A stretch of 64,000 nucleotides of DNA from CAVZMO01 sp963776195 (GTDB lineage Bacteria; Nitrospirota; Thermodesulfovibrionia; Thermodesulfovibrionales; SM23-35), in the NCBI GenBank assembly GCA_963776195.1, contig CAVZMO010000013.1, positions 1-64,000 on the forward strand. Direction: 5' to 3'. This document shows positions 9,129 through 17,897 of the stretch, piece by piece (position 1 is the first letter of the stretch; each line of letters opens with the position of its first letter). Below the pieces are notes generated by a model. It had not been told where the DNA came from. It worked only from the letters and a program-made list of their open reading frames with translations, and ran no database searches. The translations under genes were made by a program, and so were the position numbers.

Positions 9129-9587
9129 ATGGAAACGGTTGTCGGCATTTTTGTGGTCATCGGCCTCCTCTGCGTGGGATACATGACCGTGAAGCTCGGC
9201 AAGGTCTCCCTTTTCGGAGACGATTACTATTCACTCTATGCACGTTTTACTTCAGTATCGGGATTGCGGGACGGCAGCCCTGTCGAGATTGATGGCATCG
9301 AGGTCGGACGGGTGGAACAAATGAGTATAGACCAGGAGAGACAGATGGCCATGGTCGAATTGAAGATTAAAAAAGGCATCAAGGTTTATGAAGACGCCCT
9401 CGCATCGATCAAAACTTCCGGCCTCATCGGCGACAAGCTCATTAAGATAGATCCAGGAGGAGGCGGTGATATCCTGAAACCGGGAGGGACTATCACCGAG
9501 ACTAACTCCGCCCTTGATATAGAGGATCTGATCAGTAAATATGCATTCGGAGATATTAAGAAGGATGATAAAAAAGAGACCAAATGA
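9129..9587 (+). CDS. mlaD: MlaD-type MCE protein (system 1)
   Basis: 152 residues with one N-terminal membrane helix (about 4-22, VVGIFVVIGLLCVGYM) and one MCE domain (SVSGLRDGSPVEIDGIEVG, then SGLIGDKLIKI). MCE proteins form a hexameric ring on the periplasmic side of MlaE and pass lipid to the carrier MlaC. An ATG at 9113 would give MKKYS, a common MlaD beginning, but is one base out of frame with the MCE domain. Either the start is 9129 or there is a single-base insertion near 9127. The stop overlaps a possible start of mlaC. Confidence 0.9.
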   Translation: METVVGIFVVIGLLCVGYMTVKLGKVSLFGDDYYSLYARFTSVSGLRDGSPVEIDGIEVGRVEQMSIDQERQMAMVELKIKKGIKVYEDALASIKTSGLIGDKLIKIDPGGGGDILKPGGTITETNSALDIEDLISKYAFGDIKKDDKKETK

Positions 9588-9604
9588 GTTTTCAGAAGGA
9601 AGCT

Positions 9605-10198
9605 ATGAAGAAACACCTCGTTAGAATAACACTCATTCTGTGCTTGATGTTTCCGTTGTCTGCCTTTGCGGGTGTGCCTCTCGAAGCCGTGAAAGGCCAT
9701 CTCGACAAGGTGCTCGATGTACTGCGCGACCCATCCCTCAAGGCCGAATCGGCCAAGAAAGCTAAAAAGGACAGGATCCGGGCCATTTCGGAGAAGATGT
9801 TTGACTTCACCGAACTCTCGAAGAGAACGTTGGCCCAGAACTGGAGTAAGTTCAATCCCGAGCAGCAGAAGGAGTTTGTCGAGCTCTATACTTCTCTCCT
9901 CGAAGATGCTTATGCCAATAAAATCATGGCGTACACCGATGAAAAGATAGTCTTTAGCAAGGAGGTTGCACTCACAGAAAAGACGCTCGAGGTCCAGAGC
10001 AGGGTTCTGAGAAAGAATGGAGATATCCCGCTTTACTATAGAGTGATACTGAAGGATGGTGTGTGGAGGGTCTACGATGTCGTCATCGAAGGGGTAAGCC
10101 TCATCAATAACTACCGCTCACAGTTCAGGGAGATCCTATCGAACAAACCACCGGAATCATTACTCGAAACGCTCAGGAAAAAGGTAGGCAAAGCCTGA
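9605..10198 (+). CDS. mlaC: MlaC-type periplasmic phospholipid carrier (system 1)
   Basis: 197 residues beginning with a signal peptide (LVRITLILCLMFPLSAFAG). The mature part matches the MlaC/Ttg2D family: FDFTELSKRTLAQNWSKF, then SLLEDAYANKI and the strand WRVYDVVIEGVSLINNYRSQF. MlaC ferries phospholipid between the MlaD ring and the outer-membrane lipoprotein MlaA. The ATG at 9605 is preferred because GAAGGA lies upstream and the signal peptide starts there; an ATG at 9584 overlaps mlaD and would add seven residues. No mlaA is recognisable downstream. Confidence 0.93.
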   Translation: MKKHLVRITLILCLMFPLSAFAGVPLEAVKGHLDKVLDVLRDPSLKAESAKKAKKDRIRAISEKMFDFTELSKRTLAQNWSKFNPEQQKEFVELYTSLLEDAYANKIMAYTDEKIVFSKEVALTEKTLEVQSRVLRKNGDIPLYYRVILKDGVWRVYDVVIEGVSLINNYRSQFREILSNKPPESLLETLRKKVGKA

Positions 10199-10233
10199 AG
10201 CGTTCATGAAGCAATACAAAAGGAGAAGGACCC

Positions 10234-10383
10234 ATGAAATTTATCTATAATTTCATACTGATCTCTGTTCTAATGTTCTGTCCGGCCTCTCTCCGGGCAG
10301 ATGCGTCTTCAACAGCCCCGGATCAGCAAATTTTTAAAGCGCGTACTACTATGTGGACTGTACATGGACTAAGAAGGTCTTAA
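10234..10383 (+). CDS. Short signal-peptide ORF (49 aa) after mlaC, probably a truncated gene
   Basis: A strong ribosome site (AAAGGAGAAGG) precedes an ATG at 10234. The product begins with a signal peptide (MKFIYNFILISVLMF to LRADA) and stops after 49 residues. The position at the end of an mla operon would suit an outer-membrane or periplasmic partner whose body has been lost. Nothing after the stop is recognisable. It could alternatively be a genuine small secreted peptide. Confidence 0.45.
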   Translation: MKFIYNFILISVLMFCPASLRADASSTAPDQQIFKARTTMWTVHGLRRS

Positions 10384-10710
10384 GGCCGTTGACTCCAGGA
10401 AGAACGTCTCATTTTGCATCTGCCTCTTTGAAATACAGATAATTAACGGTAATCGAGAGTACATGAGGGGCAAAACGGAATACCCAGTTATAAAACGCGT
10501 TTACAACAACTTTAAACAAAAATGCTGTCTACTACACATCAGACAATCCCGAGGCCGAAAAACCTACCAGACTTTTTTGCTGCGATTTTTTTGAGAATTG
10601 ATTCTTAAAAGGTTTATGATTTTTTGTGCCTGTGCCGGCAAAGAACCAGATCCGTATAGAACCTAATTTACCACCCTAAAGTTTCGTGAAGTTTTGTACC
10701 TAGTGCCTCA
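10384..10710. other. No gene seen
   Basis: About 330 bp between the truncated signal-peptide ORF and the reverse-strand terminator. I find no supported coding frame, RNA or repeat. Confidence 0.5.
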
Positions 10711-10756
10711 ACAAAAAATAAAACGGGCAGGTCTAAGGATCGGGGAAGACCTGCCC
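10711..10756 (-). terminator. Intrinsic terminator of the 41-aa gene
   Basis: On the reverse strand a perfect 10-bp stem (GGGCAGGTCT with AGACCTGCCC, 10725-10734 and 10747-10756) is followed by GTTTTATTTTTTG. It starts 10 bp beyond the stop codon of the small reverse-strand gene. Confidence 0.88.
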
Positions 10757-10765
10757 ACTGTAAGT

Positions 10766-10891
10766 TCAACCGGGCATTATTTGGAAGGGCTTACCTTCAG
10801 CCTTTTCTTTTTTTGCTTGTCTTTTTTCTTTCAGGGTGTGCTGAGGTGTTTTCTTTGCATTTGGCTTTTGCTTGTTTTTTTCTTTGCTCAT
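10766..10891 (-). CDS. Small lysine-rich basic protein, 41 aa
   Basis: A short reverse-strand gene supported by its signals rather than by homology. A near-perfect ribosome site (AAGGAGGATAGC) stands right before the ATG, and a strong intrinsic terminator follows the stop by 10 bp. The product begins MSKEKNKQKPNAKK and ends FQIMPG. Roughly a third of its residues are lysine or arginine, with no hydrophobic core, so it is probably disordered and nucleic-acid or ribosome associated. The function is not recognised. Confidence 0.7.
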   Translation of the reverse strand: MSKEKNKQKPNAKKTPQHTLKEKRQAKKEKAEGKPFQIMPG

Positions 10892-10965
10892 GCTATCCTC
10901 CTTGATAAGACTTACTCTCATTCTACTGCATCCCTCAGAATAGTCAATTATGTCATTAGGTTCAC

Positions 10966-11781
10966 TTAGAGATTCGTACTTTTACCGCAGAGAAATTCCA
11001 TAATTTCTTGCCACCACGGTTTGCCTACGATCATTGGCCAATCGTTGTGCCCAGCCCCTTTAACCACCCACATGGCTTTTCTTCCAGGTAATGATTGATA
11101 CAATGCAACAGCGTGCCTCATCGGTATTATCTCATCCCTTTCGGCTCCAACTATAGCAATTCTTCCCTGGTAGCCTTTGAGATTACTCATGCTGTCATAT
11201 TTGTCTTTCATAAAGAACTGTAACGGAAGCCAAGGGAATTTAGATTTAGAAACGGACAGGAGCGTATCCCAAGGGGTAATGAGAAGTATTCCGTCGATGG
11301 TAACAGGCGGTTCCTTCGCTACTGCCGCTGCTACGCCACATCCTAAAGATTCTCCTAAAAGAAAAAGAGGACTCCCATAATGTTTGTAGGCATCGTGTAC
11401 TGTTTCCTTCGCATCACTTACAAACGACTTCTCTCCCAATTTCCCTCCCCTTGCTCCATACCCTGGATATTCGGCAAGGATAACCCGATACCCCAATGGT
11501 ACCAAAGCTTTTATATAATAGGTCCTATCTGCTGCCGTGCCCGCATTTCCATGAAAAACTATAATCGTGCCGCTTGCGTGATTGCTCTCAGCGTTGCTAA
11601 CAAAACCCTTATAGTTGCCTGCATTTGATGGCCAGCATTGAATGTTGTTGGCAGTGAGTACATCCTTAGAGGGCATAAAGGTACTTGGGTAATAGAGAAG
11701 TTTGTATTGAAGATCACAACCCGGAAGAGCTATTAGTATGATCATAATAATGGACGCATATTTCGTAATGTTCGTAATCAT
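10966..11781 (-). CDS. Alpha/beta-hydrolase lipoprotein (serine esterase type)
   Basis: 271 residues. The N-terminus is a lipoprotein signal ending in LIALPGC, so the protein is probably anchored in a membrane. The hydrolase fold shows the oxyanion motif VFHGNAGTAADR, the nucleophile elbow GESLG, an acid in GAERDEIIP and the histidine in GAGHND. This is the BEM46/FrsA-like branch of small serine hydrolases; the substrate is unknown. The gene is monocistronic. Confidence 0.9.
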   Translation of the reverse strand: MITNITKYASIIMIILIALPGCDLQYKLLYYPSTFMPSKDVLTANNIQCWPSNAGNYKGFVSNAESNHASGTIIVFHGNAGTAADRTYYIKALVPLGYRVILAEYPGYGARGGKLGEKSFVSDAKETVHDAYKHYGSPLFLLGESLGCGVAAAVAKEPPVTIDGILLITPWDTLLSVSKSKFPWLPLQFFMKDKYDSMSNLKGYQGRIAIVGAERDEIIPMRHAVALYQSLPGRKAMWVVKGAGHNDWPMIVGKPWWQEIMEFLCGKSTNL

Positions 11782-11984
11782 TCACTGAGCACGTATACGA
11801 ATAATTTGCAAGCTGCAGACCTCCTGATTGTTCGATGATTTGCGGTTGTAATAAGCACAATTATATCAATTTTTGATTCTGTTTGTTAGGAGGAAGTTAT
11901 TGAGCGTGTGACTGCCACCTACAATTGTTCAGTTTGAAGAAATTCTGAAGATTAACAATTTCTGTTAGAAAGTTGTCATAATAG

Positions 11985-13325
11985 TTAAGATTTCTGCTTA
12001 TACTTTTTCTGCTCATACATCAATTTGTCCCCGTGAGCCAGAAGTTCGTCAACAGAGCAAGGGTTTTCTGGGTCGTAGTAAGCTATACCTACACTTAATG
12101 ATAGCTTGTAGCTGCGGTTTCCTTTTGCGTTGTGAACCTGAATGCTTTTTTGCAAACGAGTAGTAATTTCCTCGATGTTATCCCCAGTAGTTCCTACTGG
12201 AATAACCACAAACTCGTCCCCTCCAATGCGAGCAATAATGTCGGACTCTCGATAATTCTTTTTGAGAATATTGGCGATATCGATTAACACTAAGTCGCCT
12301 TCTTTGTGTCCCCATGTATCATTAATCTCCTTTAAATTATCTACATCTGAATAAAGAATGAACATTCCTGTCTTTTGCCTCTTGGATAGCTTTAACAATT
12401 GTTCAACTAAGGCAAAGAATCCTCGCCGGTTGTAAAGCCCTGTAAGTTCATCAGTAAGCGCTAGGGCTTTGAGTTTTTCCTCTATACTCTTGAGCTCAGT
12501 GATGTCTTTAGAAATAACAGTTACAGATGTTATCGTTCCATCTGGTTTTTTAACTGGACTTAACGTCAGAAGAAAATATCTGCCGTCACTGAGGCTTTTA
12601 TGTTCATGAATGATTGACTCGCCTGTACTAAATACCTTGCTGGCTTTTTCAACAAACCATTTTGTATCATCAGGCGAATGAAGATCGCTGTATGCGCAGC
12701 CAAGATATTCATCGCCTGACAAGCCTAACCTTGATAGATGCTTTTTGTTTATGAATAGATACTTGTAATTCCCGTCTACTAAATATATGGAATCTTCTGT
12801 AGAATCAACTAAAGAATGATACCTCTCCTCACTCTCACGGATTGCCTCATCCGCCCGCTTGCGCTCGGTGATGTCACGGGCAATGCCAACGAGCCCTACA
12901 ATATTTCCTTTATCATCAAATCGAGGGACCTTTATAGCTTGGAACCAGTATTCTTTTCCGTCTGCGCCAGTCATATGCTTGACAATTTCTTTAGGCTTAC
13001 CTGTCGTGAAAACAAACTGGTCATCTTCAATATTTTTCTTAGCTTCTTCTTTATTTGGCATTATTTCATAGTCATTTTTTCCAATAATTTCCTCTTTTGA
13101 TAGTCCAAAGACCTCTAAGGTCATGTTGTTGATGATAACATAGCGGCTTTTCAAGTCTTTGAAAAAGATAGCATCATGAGCGGATTCAACCATAAATTGA
13201 TAACTTTTAATTTTTTCCTCCGCCTGCTTGCGCTCGGCCTTTGATGTTTCCAATTCAGTAACACTTTTGCGCAATTCTACCAATTCATTTATGAGTTGCT
13301 TTTTTGTTTTACTTTCGTCTTTCAT
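11985..13325 (-). CDS. PAS-PAS-GGDEF diguanylate cyclase
   Basis: 446 residues. An N-terminal coiled coil (1-40) is followed by two PAS domains (about 44-155 and 165-285, each ending in an ARDITERK/SKDITELK linker) and a GGDEF domain. The active motif RIGGDEF is intact, and an RESD tetrapeptide five residues before it is the product-inhibition I-site. The protein should make c-di-GMP in response to a small ligand or redox signal sensed by the PAS domains. There is no membrane segment, so it is cytoplasmic. Confidence 0.94.
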   Translation of the reverse strand: MKDESKTKKQLINELVELRKSVTELETSKAERKQAEEKIKSYQFMVESAHDAIFFKDLKSRYVIINNMTLEVFGLSKEEIIGKNDYEIMPNKEEAKKNIEDDQFVFTTGKPKEIVKHMTGADGKEYWFQAIKVPRFDDKGNIVGLVGIARDITERKRADEAIRESEERYHSLVDSTEDSIYLVDGNYKYLFINKKHLSRLGLSGDEYLGCAYSDLHSPDDTKWFVEKASKVFSTGESIIHEHKSLSDGRYFLLTLSPVKKPDGTITSVTVISKDITELKSIEEKLKALALTDELTGLYNRRGFFALVEQLLKLSKRQKTGMFILYSDVDNLKEINDTWGHKEGDLVLIDIANILKKNYRESDIIARIGGDEFVVIPVGTTGDNIEEITTRLQKSIQVHNAKGNRSYKLSLSVGIAYYDPENPCSVDELLAHGDKLMYEQKKYKQKS

Positions 13326-13823
13326 TTATATATTCCAAAACTGTTGATTACTGCTAAAAATATACAACATTTTAACAATTTTAGTTTTTGAGGATTTCAG
13401 GAAGTTATCGAGAGGGTGCCTTCCACCTGCTACTCTTGAATTTCCTCATGCCAGCATGACACTCGATTTCCCACAGAACTTCTCAGCAATATGTTTAAGG
13501 GTATCCCAGCGTGGGCGGTTTCGAAATGGTACTATTATCTCAGTGCCCCGGCAGCTCCGAAGATTGAACCAAGTCTGCCATGTATTGTTCATGTCCGACT
13601 TGCTTCCTATTTCCTCGATGTCTAAAAGCGGATGAGATAGCGGCCCACGAGGTCACACATGGGCACGGTGGTAGTGACGATCAACTTGTCATTGATTTCC
13701 TTTTGCCTTACAATATTAGCAAGTACGCGAGAAGGGGGGTGAGCGGCAGGGACGAGAGCGTAGCAATTGAGTTTTGCAGCCCACGGTCATTGACCTGGCA
13801 AACAGGCTTAAGGGAGGTGTTGA
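13326..13823. other. Interval without a supported gene
   Basis: About 500 bp. Near 13400-13437 a stretch (AGGAAGTTATCGAG, then TTCCACCTGCTA) resembles one at 11889-11927 (AGGAAGTTATTGAG, then TGCCACCTACAA) on the other side of the cyclase gene. A forward frame from 13580 runs into the next gene in a different frame and has no support. Confidence 0.4.
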
Positions 13824-14246
13824 ATGAAGAGAAGTTTATTTTTGGGTTTTTGTCTTGTCTTTGTCGTAACAATCTGTGTACTTGATGCGGAGGCGTGGAA
13901 CCCGAACGGTACATGGGTTAACCTCGATCAGGCAAGCGGTGAAACACAACGACTTGAGATCAGCTTTCCTGCAGTCCATGGTTTTGGACAGTGCACTCCC
14001 ACTCCGTGCAACTGGGGTAATGCCTTATACACAACAAATTTAGGAGCGACACACGACTCAAGCAATTCTGCCAAAGATCAATACATGGCCGTGTGGATCT
14101 TCAGCTTCAAATGGACATTCGTCTATATTGCTCCTCATCCTGAGAACCCCAATTACATTATACTTACGACCTACGATGTGTACGATCTTTCAGGTGGCTC
14201 TGCAGCAGACAACAGAGTAACGATTGAGTACCTGAAGAAGCAATAG
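13824..14246 (+). CDS. Secreted protein of unknown function (140 aa)
   Basis: Begins with a clear signal peptide (MKRSLFLGFCLVFVVTICV to AEA) and has a strong ribosome site (AAGGGAGG). The mature part contains GTWVNLDQASGETQRLEI, FGQCTPTPCNWGNA and a final strand VTIEYLKK. I know similar signatures (a WVN stretch, then GxCxPTxCxWG) from uncharacterised exported proteins; the two cysteines probably form a disulfide. The function is unknown. A terminator follows. Confidence 0.8.
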   Translation: MKRSLFLGFCLVFVVTICVLDAEAWNPNGTWVNLDQASGETQRLEISFPAVHGFGQCTPTPCNWGNALYTTNLGATHDSSNSAKDQYMAVWIFSFKWTFVYIAPHPENPNYIILTTYDVYDLSGGSAADNRVTIEYLKKQ

Positions 14247-14288
14247 TTCAAAACCAGACTAAGTCGGAAGTTACAGTTTCAGCAACTG

Positions 14289-14326
14289 GCCTCTCCAGAT
14301 GGGGAGCCGTGCCTGACTGGAGAGGC
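14289..14326 (+). terminator. Hairpin terminator after the secreted-protein gene
   Basis: Perfect 10-bp stem GCCTCTCCAG/CTGGAGAGGC with an 18-nt loop, followed by ATTCTGATTTT. The T-run is weak. Confidence 0.7.
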
Positions 14327-14618
14327 ATTCTGATTTTAAGCGAGACTCCTACGTATCTCACAGGAGTTTATAAGGGATGAATGCTCTCTGTGAGGAAATC
14401 AAGCGCCTTGAATACCTGGTAATCGATGATCAAGACAATCGGTATGATATTTGTGAAAACTGCAAGAAAAAAGTAGCAGAAACTATGCATTTTGATTATA
14501 TCTTTAGAATAGATGCATATTACCATTGATATTGAAACATGAAGAGTAATTTTATAGGTTCTCACGTTATCAGCTTGCTCAATGAAAAGGGTGAACATTT
14601 CAAAGTCTAATCTGCTAT

Positions 14619-14724
14619 ACTAATCCGGTCATTAGTAGTCTCACATACGATGCTCATAACATGACTTTTTTAAAGGCTTTTCGTGGACTGTCATATGGCT
14701 TTACTTATGACCTCCTTAGTAACT
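14619..14724 (+). pseudogene. Scrap of a group II intron reverse-transcriptase gene
   Basis: About 106 bp, from ACTAATCCGGTC to CTTAGTAACT, nearly identical to the reverse strand of the intact intron protein gene around 32860-32965. It encodes part of the maturase/X region (NPVISSLTYDAHN, FLKAFRGLS). The identity is too high for ancient divergence, so a related intron once stood here or a fragment was copied in. Confidence 0.85.
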
Positions 14725-14854
14725 CTGTTTACTAAGTCGTTTGCACACTTCAGGAAGTAATTAACGTAAACAAAGCCTTGATGTTTATTTACTCTCCCTT
14801 GGTGGACAAGTGGTGGATTAATTCTTCAAGTCCAATTCAATCAGCGGGAATAGA

Positions 14855-14921
14855 TGCTGTAACTTATTGATTTTTATGGTGGAGCTGATCGGGATCGAAC
14901 CGACGACTTCTTGAATGCCAT
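14855..14921 (-). repeat. 3' half of tRNA-Ala(GGC) plus flank: attachment-site remnant, copy 2, inverted
   Basis: The reverse complement of 14877-14921 matches 2372-2418 apart from a G/A change in the variable region and a difference at the edge. The match continues into the flank (AAAAATCAATAA). The tRNA 5' half is absent again. The two copies are inverted relative to each other across 12.5 kb. Confidence 0.75.
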
Positions 14922-15041
14922 GTATGCTCTGATCAACAAACTTACCTTTCATATCTTTGCAAATCCTTACCAATACTTGCGTGGTGAAAAGACCTTGTCC
15001 CGTTCTGTAGTTGAAGTAAGAAGGACCCTGTTAGCCATATC

Positions 15042-15842
15042 CTAAGCAGCGACCTCCTTTCTGTCAATTGATTTATTATGGAGAACAGCGAGGAGTTGCG
15101 GGATTTCCTTGTAACCCTTCACCCGCCTGAACTTGCTCTCCGCCCTTAAGAGAGCAGTTACCGCCCATCTTTGCACCATGTCTCCCTTCCTCCATCGTTT
15201 TACTCTGCCGGTTATCGTCCTCGTGATTGAAAAGCATGACTCAATCGGATTTGTACTGGCAAGGGTTTTCCTCAGGAGACCGTTAACCCTCAACCGGTGT
15301 ACCGTGAGTGTTTCCTCCAATCCTTCAGCCAGACTTCTTGCCGCACTGGGATTGAGCCTTTCAAGATATCTGACCGTCAGTTCCAACGATTTCTTCGCAT
15401 CTTCGTAATTCACCATATTGTAGGCTGCACGGATTCGCGCATCTATGGTTGTCTGATGCTCCGGGGAAAGGTGCGCTTTTACGTTCCTCCGTTTGTGTTG
15501 CTGGCACCGCTGTACCTCTACATCTTTGCCAAACATCCTTGTCACAGCCGACCGTAATGCCTTTGATCCATCCAGGACAAAGAGATAGTCCTTGCCTGTA
15601 TCAAGTCCGCGTCTCTGCAGATCCTCAAGAAGATTCCCGCAGATTGCCGCATTCTCCGTCGCACCTTGCCATAGTCCCAGTATTTGTTTATGACCCGTTA
15701 TATCTATCCCGAGTGCTACGATTAGATGTTCCCCTTTAAACTCTATCCCGTCTATAAATATCGCGCACAGATTAAACCCTGAAAGTGAACGCTCCAAAAA
15801 CTCCCGCATCTGCGCTGCTGTCGCCTGGACAAAATGCCGACT
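15042..15842 (-). pseudogene. IS256/Mutator-type transposase, N-terminally truncated
   Basis: About 265 residues of a ~400-residue transposase. The catalytic part is present: IDGIEF, LDGSKAL and the CQQHKRRNVKAHL box, with the C-terminal NPIESCFSITR. In-frame family-like sequence (SRHFVQATAAQ) extends up to 15842 before the first internal ATG. The N-terminal DNA-binding third is missing and AT-rich sequence replaces it. It is probably inactive. Confidence 0.88.
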
Positions 15843-15949
15843 TATATTTGTTAATAATACTTTTATCGTTACTTGTAATATGATGATTCTGCAATCAGAC
15901 GAAGTTCAATATTCAAGGTAATAGTTTATAGATGGTATTAGCACAAATG

Positions 15950-16937
15950 TGAGGGTAGGCGCCTGTGTCCGTTGGACTGAAGTAAGGAGAACTTATGGCT
16001 ACCTACGCGCAGCAAGCTTATAAATAAAAGACAAAACTCGACGGTTCTTTCGTTGTGCCTATTTCTACAGGCATTCCTCACAGTTGCATTTTTTTGAAAC
16101 GCGTTTGTAAGTAGGTGAAGCCACGTGCGACAAGAAGTCGCATAAGTAATTGTTTCAAATAGCAGAGTATCGTTATTAGGAAACCCTCTATTCCGTTAGG
16201 GGTAGCCTACTGCCCTGAATAAAGTGCGGGCAGGAAAAGGATAACCTGACCGCAAAGGTCTAATCAAAGCCGTGAGGTAATGATATATCTGCCAGCATCA
16301 AGGCGGATAAGGTGTCGGGCTTGATGGTAGGAGCAACATATGTGAACTGCTGATAAACTTCGTCAACCTAGACAAGCCAAAGATGCTGAAAGGCTTGGAC
16401 CAAAAGGTACATAGCCGGTTAATCTCTTTTTGTTTGGGGTTACACGGACATAATGGCTATCGGAGGAGAGGCAGGGTCTAACCCATTAGTGTTACTTATG
16501 CGGAACTTGGTAAACCCATATCTCTCCCGCAAGGGAAAGCGACCCGCAAGGGAAGCCGATGGGGGTGTGGGTAGAGGAGAGTGGAAAAAGCGAATGCTGG
16601 TCTGTAACGGGCCGGATAAGGATTGAGTGAAAACGACATCATCCTATGTGAAAGCAGGCAGACTTCCACTTGGTCTTTCTTTACAGGAGAGTTCACCGAA
16701 CCTTCGAAGGAGGGAAAGCAAAGGAATACAGGACTTCACTGTATGTGCATCCTCCTACGGATAACGTAAGAAGGCTGTGAATGGGTATTGTAAAGGCTGA
16801 ACAACGGCCACATGTTGGAAGTTGTTCAGCTGGGTTGCTTAAAGGCAGCCTCAGAAAGGCTTGAGCCGTGTGTCGGGAAACTGACAAGCACGGTTCTTAT
16901 GGGGCTGGGGTTCAGCAATGAACCCTGGCTACCTGAC
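15950..16937 (+). ncRNA. Group II intron RNA without an intron-encoded protein
   Basis: The clearest part is domain V at about 16863-16898. The stem GAGCCGTG pairs with CACGGTTC, TGTC pairs with GACA and the loop is GGGAAACT; the catalytic AGC triad sits at the usual place. Domain VI follows (GGGGTTC/GAACCC) with a 3' end like CTACCTGAC near 16937. Upstream, 700-900 bp of purine-rich structured sequence with no long frame is consistent with domains I-III. No reverse transcriptase is encoded, so splicing would need a protein from elsewhere. The 5' end is only estimated, from GTGAGGGTAGGCGCC. Confidence 0.75.
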
Positions 16938-16948
16938 CACCCTGAGAG

Positions 16949-17746
16949 CTATTCACCATTTCCAAGATCGAGAACCTCGATTTTTTTGCTCCTTGTAAGT
17001 TTTTTCAAATGATACTCAAGACTTCTCGCTTCTCCGGCATTTCTGCAGGTTATGGTTTTAACCAGCTCAAAGGGCCTCCATGATCTTACAAATTTACTCC
17101 CCCTTCCCCGCTCATGTTCTGCAAGTCTGCTGTCAAGATTATTTGTAAGGCCGATATAAAAAGAATTATTGCTGCATTTGAGCACGTAGACGCACCAGTT
17201 TTCATTATGCACTTTATCCGCAGGGTCTTTTGCTGCTTCTACAAACTCCTCCATCCACAGTCTTAACGCTTTCCTGACTTTTTTGTCTACAAATGAGAAA
17301 ATACGGTGAACGCTGTCGTGGGGACGGGATGGGGAATGCCCTTCCACCTTGATGACCTCAAAACCTAATTCGTCGTGGAATGCGTAAAATGCGCGATAGA
17401 GAGGGGAGTTCCTTAACGGGCGATTTGTCCTTTTAGAAAGGAAGCCGCCGGCAAGCAGGCCGGGTCTTCTTTTCAGGAGACCCGAAACGCACTGGGAATC
17501 GGAATACAGGTATAGTTTCCCAGGTTCGAGAATCTTTGATCCCTTTCGATACTCTTCAAGTGCCCATAAGACTGTTTGGATTTCGAGTTTCGTCGAAGAA
17601 GTGTCTTCAAATCTTCGCACCTTTAACCGGGCGACTACTTCGGATCTTTCAATACGTAATGAAGCAGGAAGGGCAAGATAGGCACCAACACCAAGCTTAA
17701 GCTCGGGATTCAGGCTCACATCGGTAAAGAGCGCGATCTCGTTCAT
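16949..17746 (-). CDS. RNase H-like domain fused to a GIY-YIG nuclease domain
   Basis: 265 residues. The N-terminal ~165 have an RNase HI layout: D9 in FTDVS, E in TKLEIQTVLWAL, D in LYSDSQ, then EGHSPSRPHDSVHRIFSFVD, the usual acidic/basic C-terminal site with FxxVD. The C-terminal ~85 are a GIY-YIG domain of the small UPF0213/SLX1-like type: CVYVLKCSNNSFYIGLTNNL, RLAEHERGRG, FVRSWRPFELV and a glutamate in EARSLEYHLKKL. Both parts seem to keep their catalytic residues. Such a protein could cleave RNA-DNA hybrids and branched or nicked DNA. Its cellular role is unknown. The 3' end lies 11 bp from the intron end. Confidence 0.82.
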   Translation of the reverse strand: MNEIALFTDVSLNPELKLGVGAYLALPASLRIERSEVVARLKVRRFEDTSSTKLEIQTVLWALEEYRKGSKILEPGKLYLYSDSQCVSGLLKRRPGLLAGGFLSKRTNRPLRNSPLYRAFYAFHDELGFEVIKVEGHSPSRPHDSVHRIFSFVDKKVRKALRLWMEEFVEAAKDPADKVHNENWCVYVLKCSNNSFYIGLTNNLDSRLAEHERGRGSKFVRSWRPFELVKTITCRNAGEARSLEYHLKKLTRSKKIEVLDLGNGE

Positions 17747-17897
17747 AAATCGATCTTAAGCGTCACCGCGATAAAGCTCAACAGCAGAAAAAAGCCTGTT
17801 TGCATTAACTATTTTACACCAGAACCGGCAATGTCAAAAGAAGGCGTAGTGTGCGGTCTTATTGACAATCCCTGCTAAGATTGATAAATTTAAAACA

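Noticed and set aside
13580..13885. 101-residue forward frame
   Set aside because: Runs into the secreted-protein gene in another frame and lacks any signal of its own.
14368..14598. 76-residue hydrophobic reverse frame
   Set aside because: No ribosome site or family; could be a small membrane protein, but support is too weak to list.
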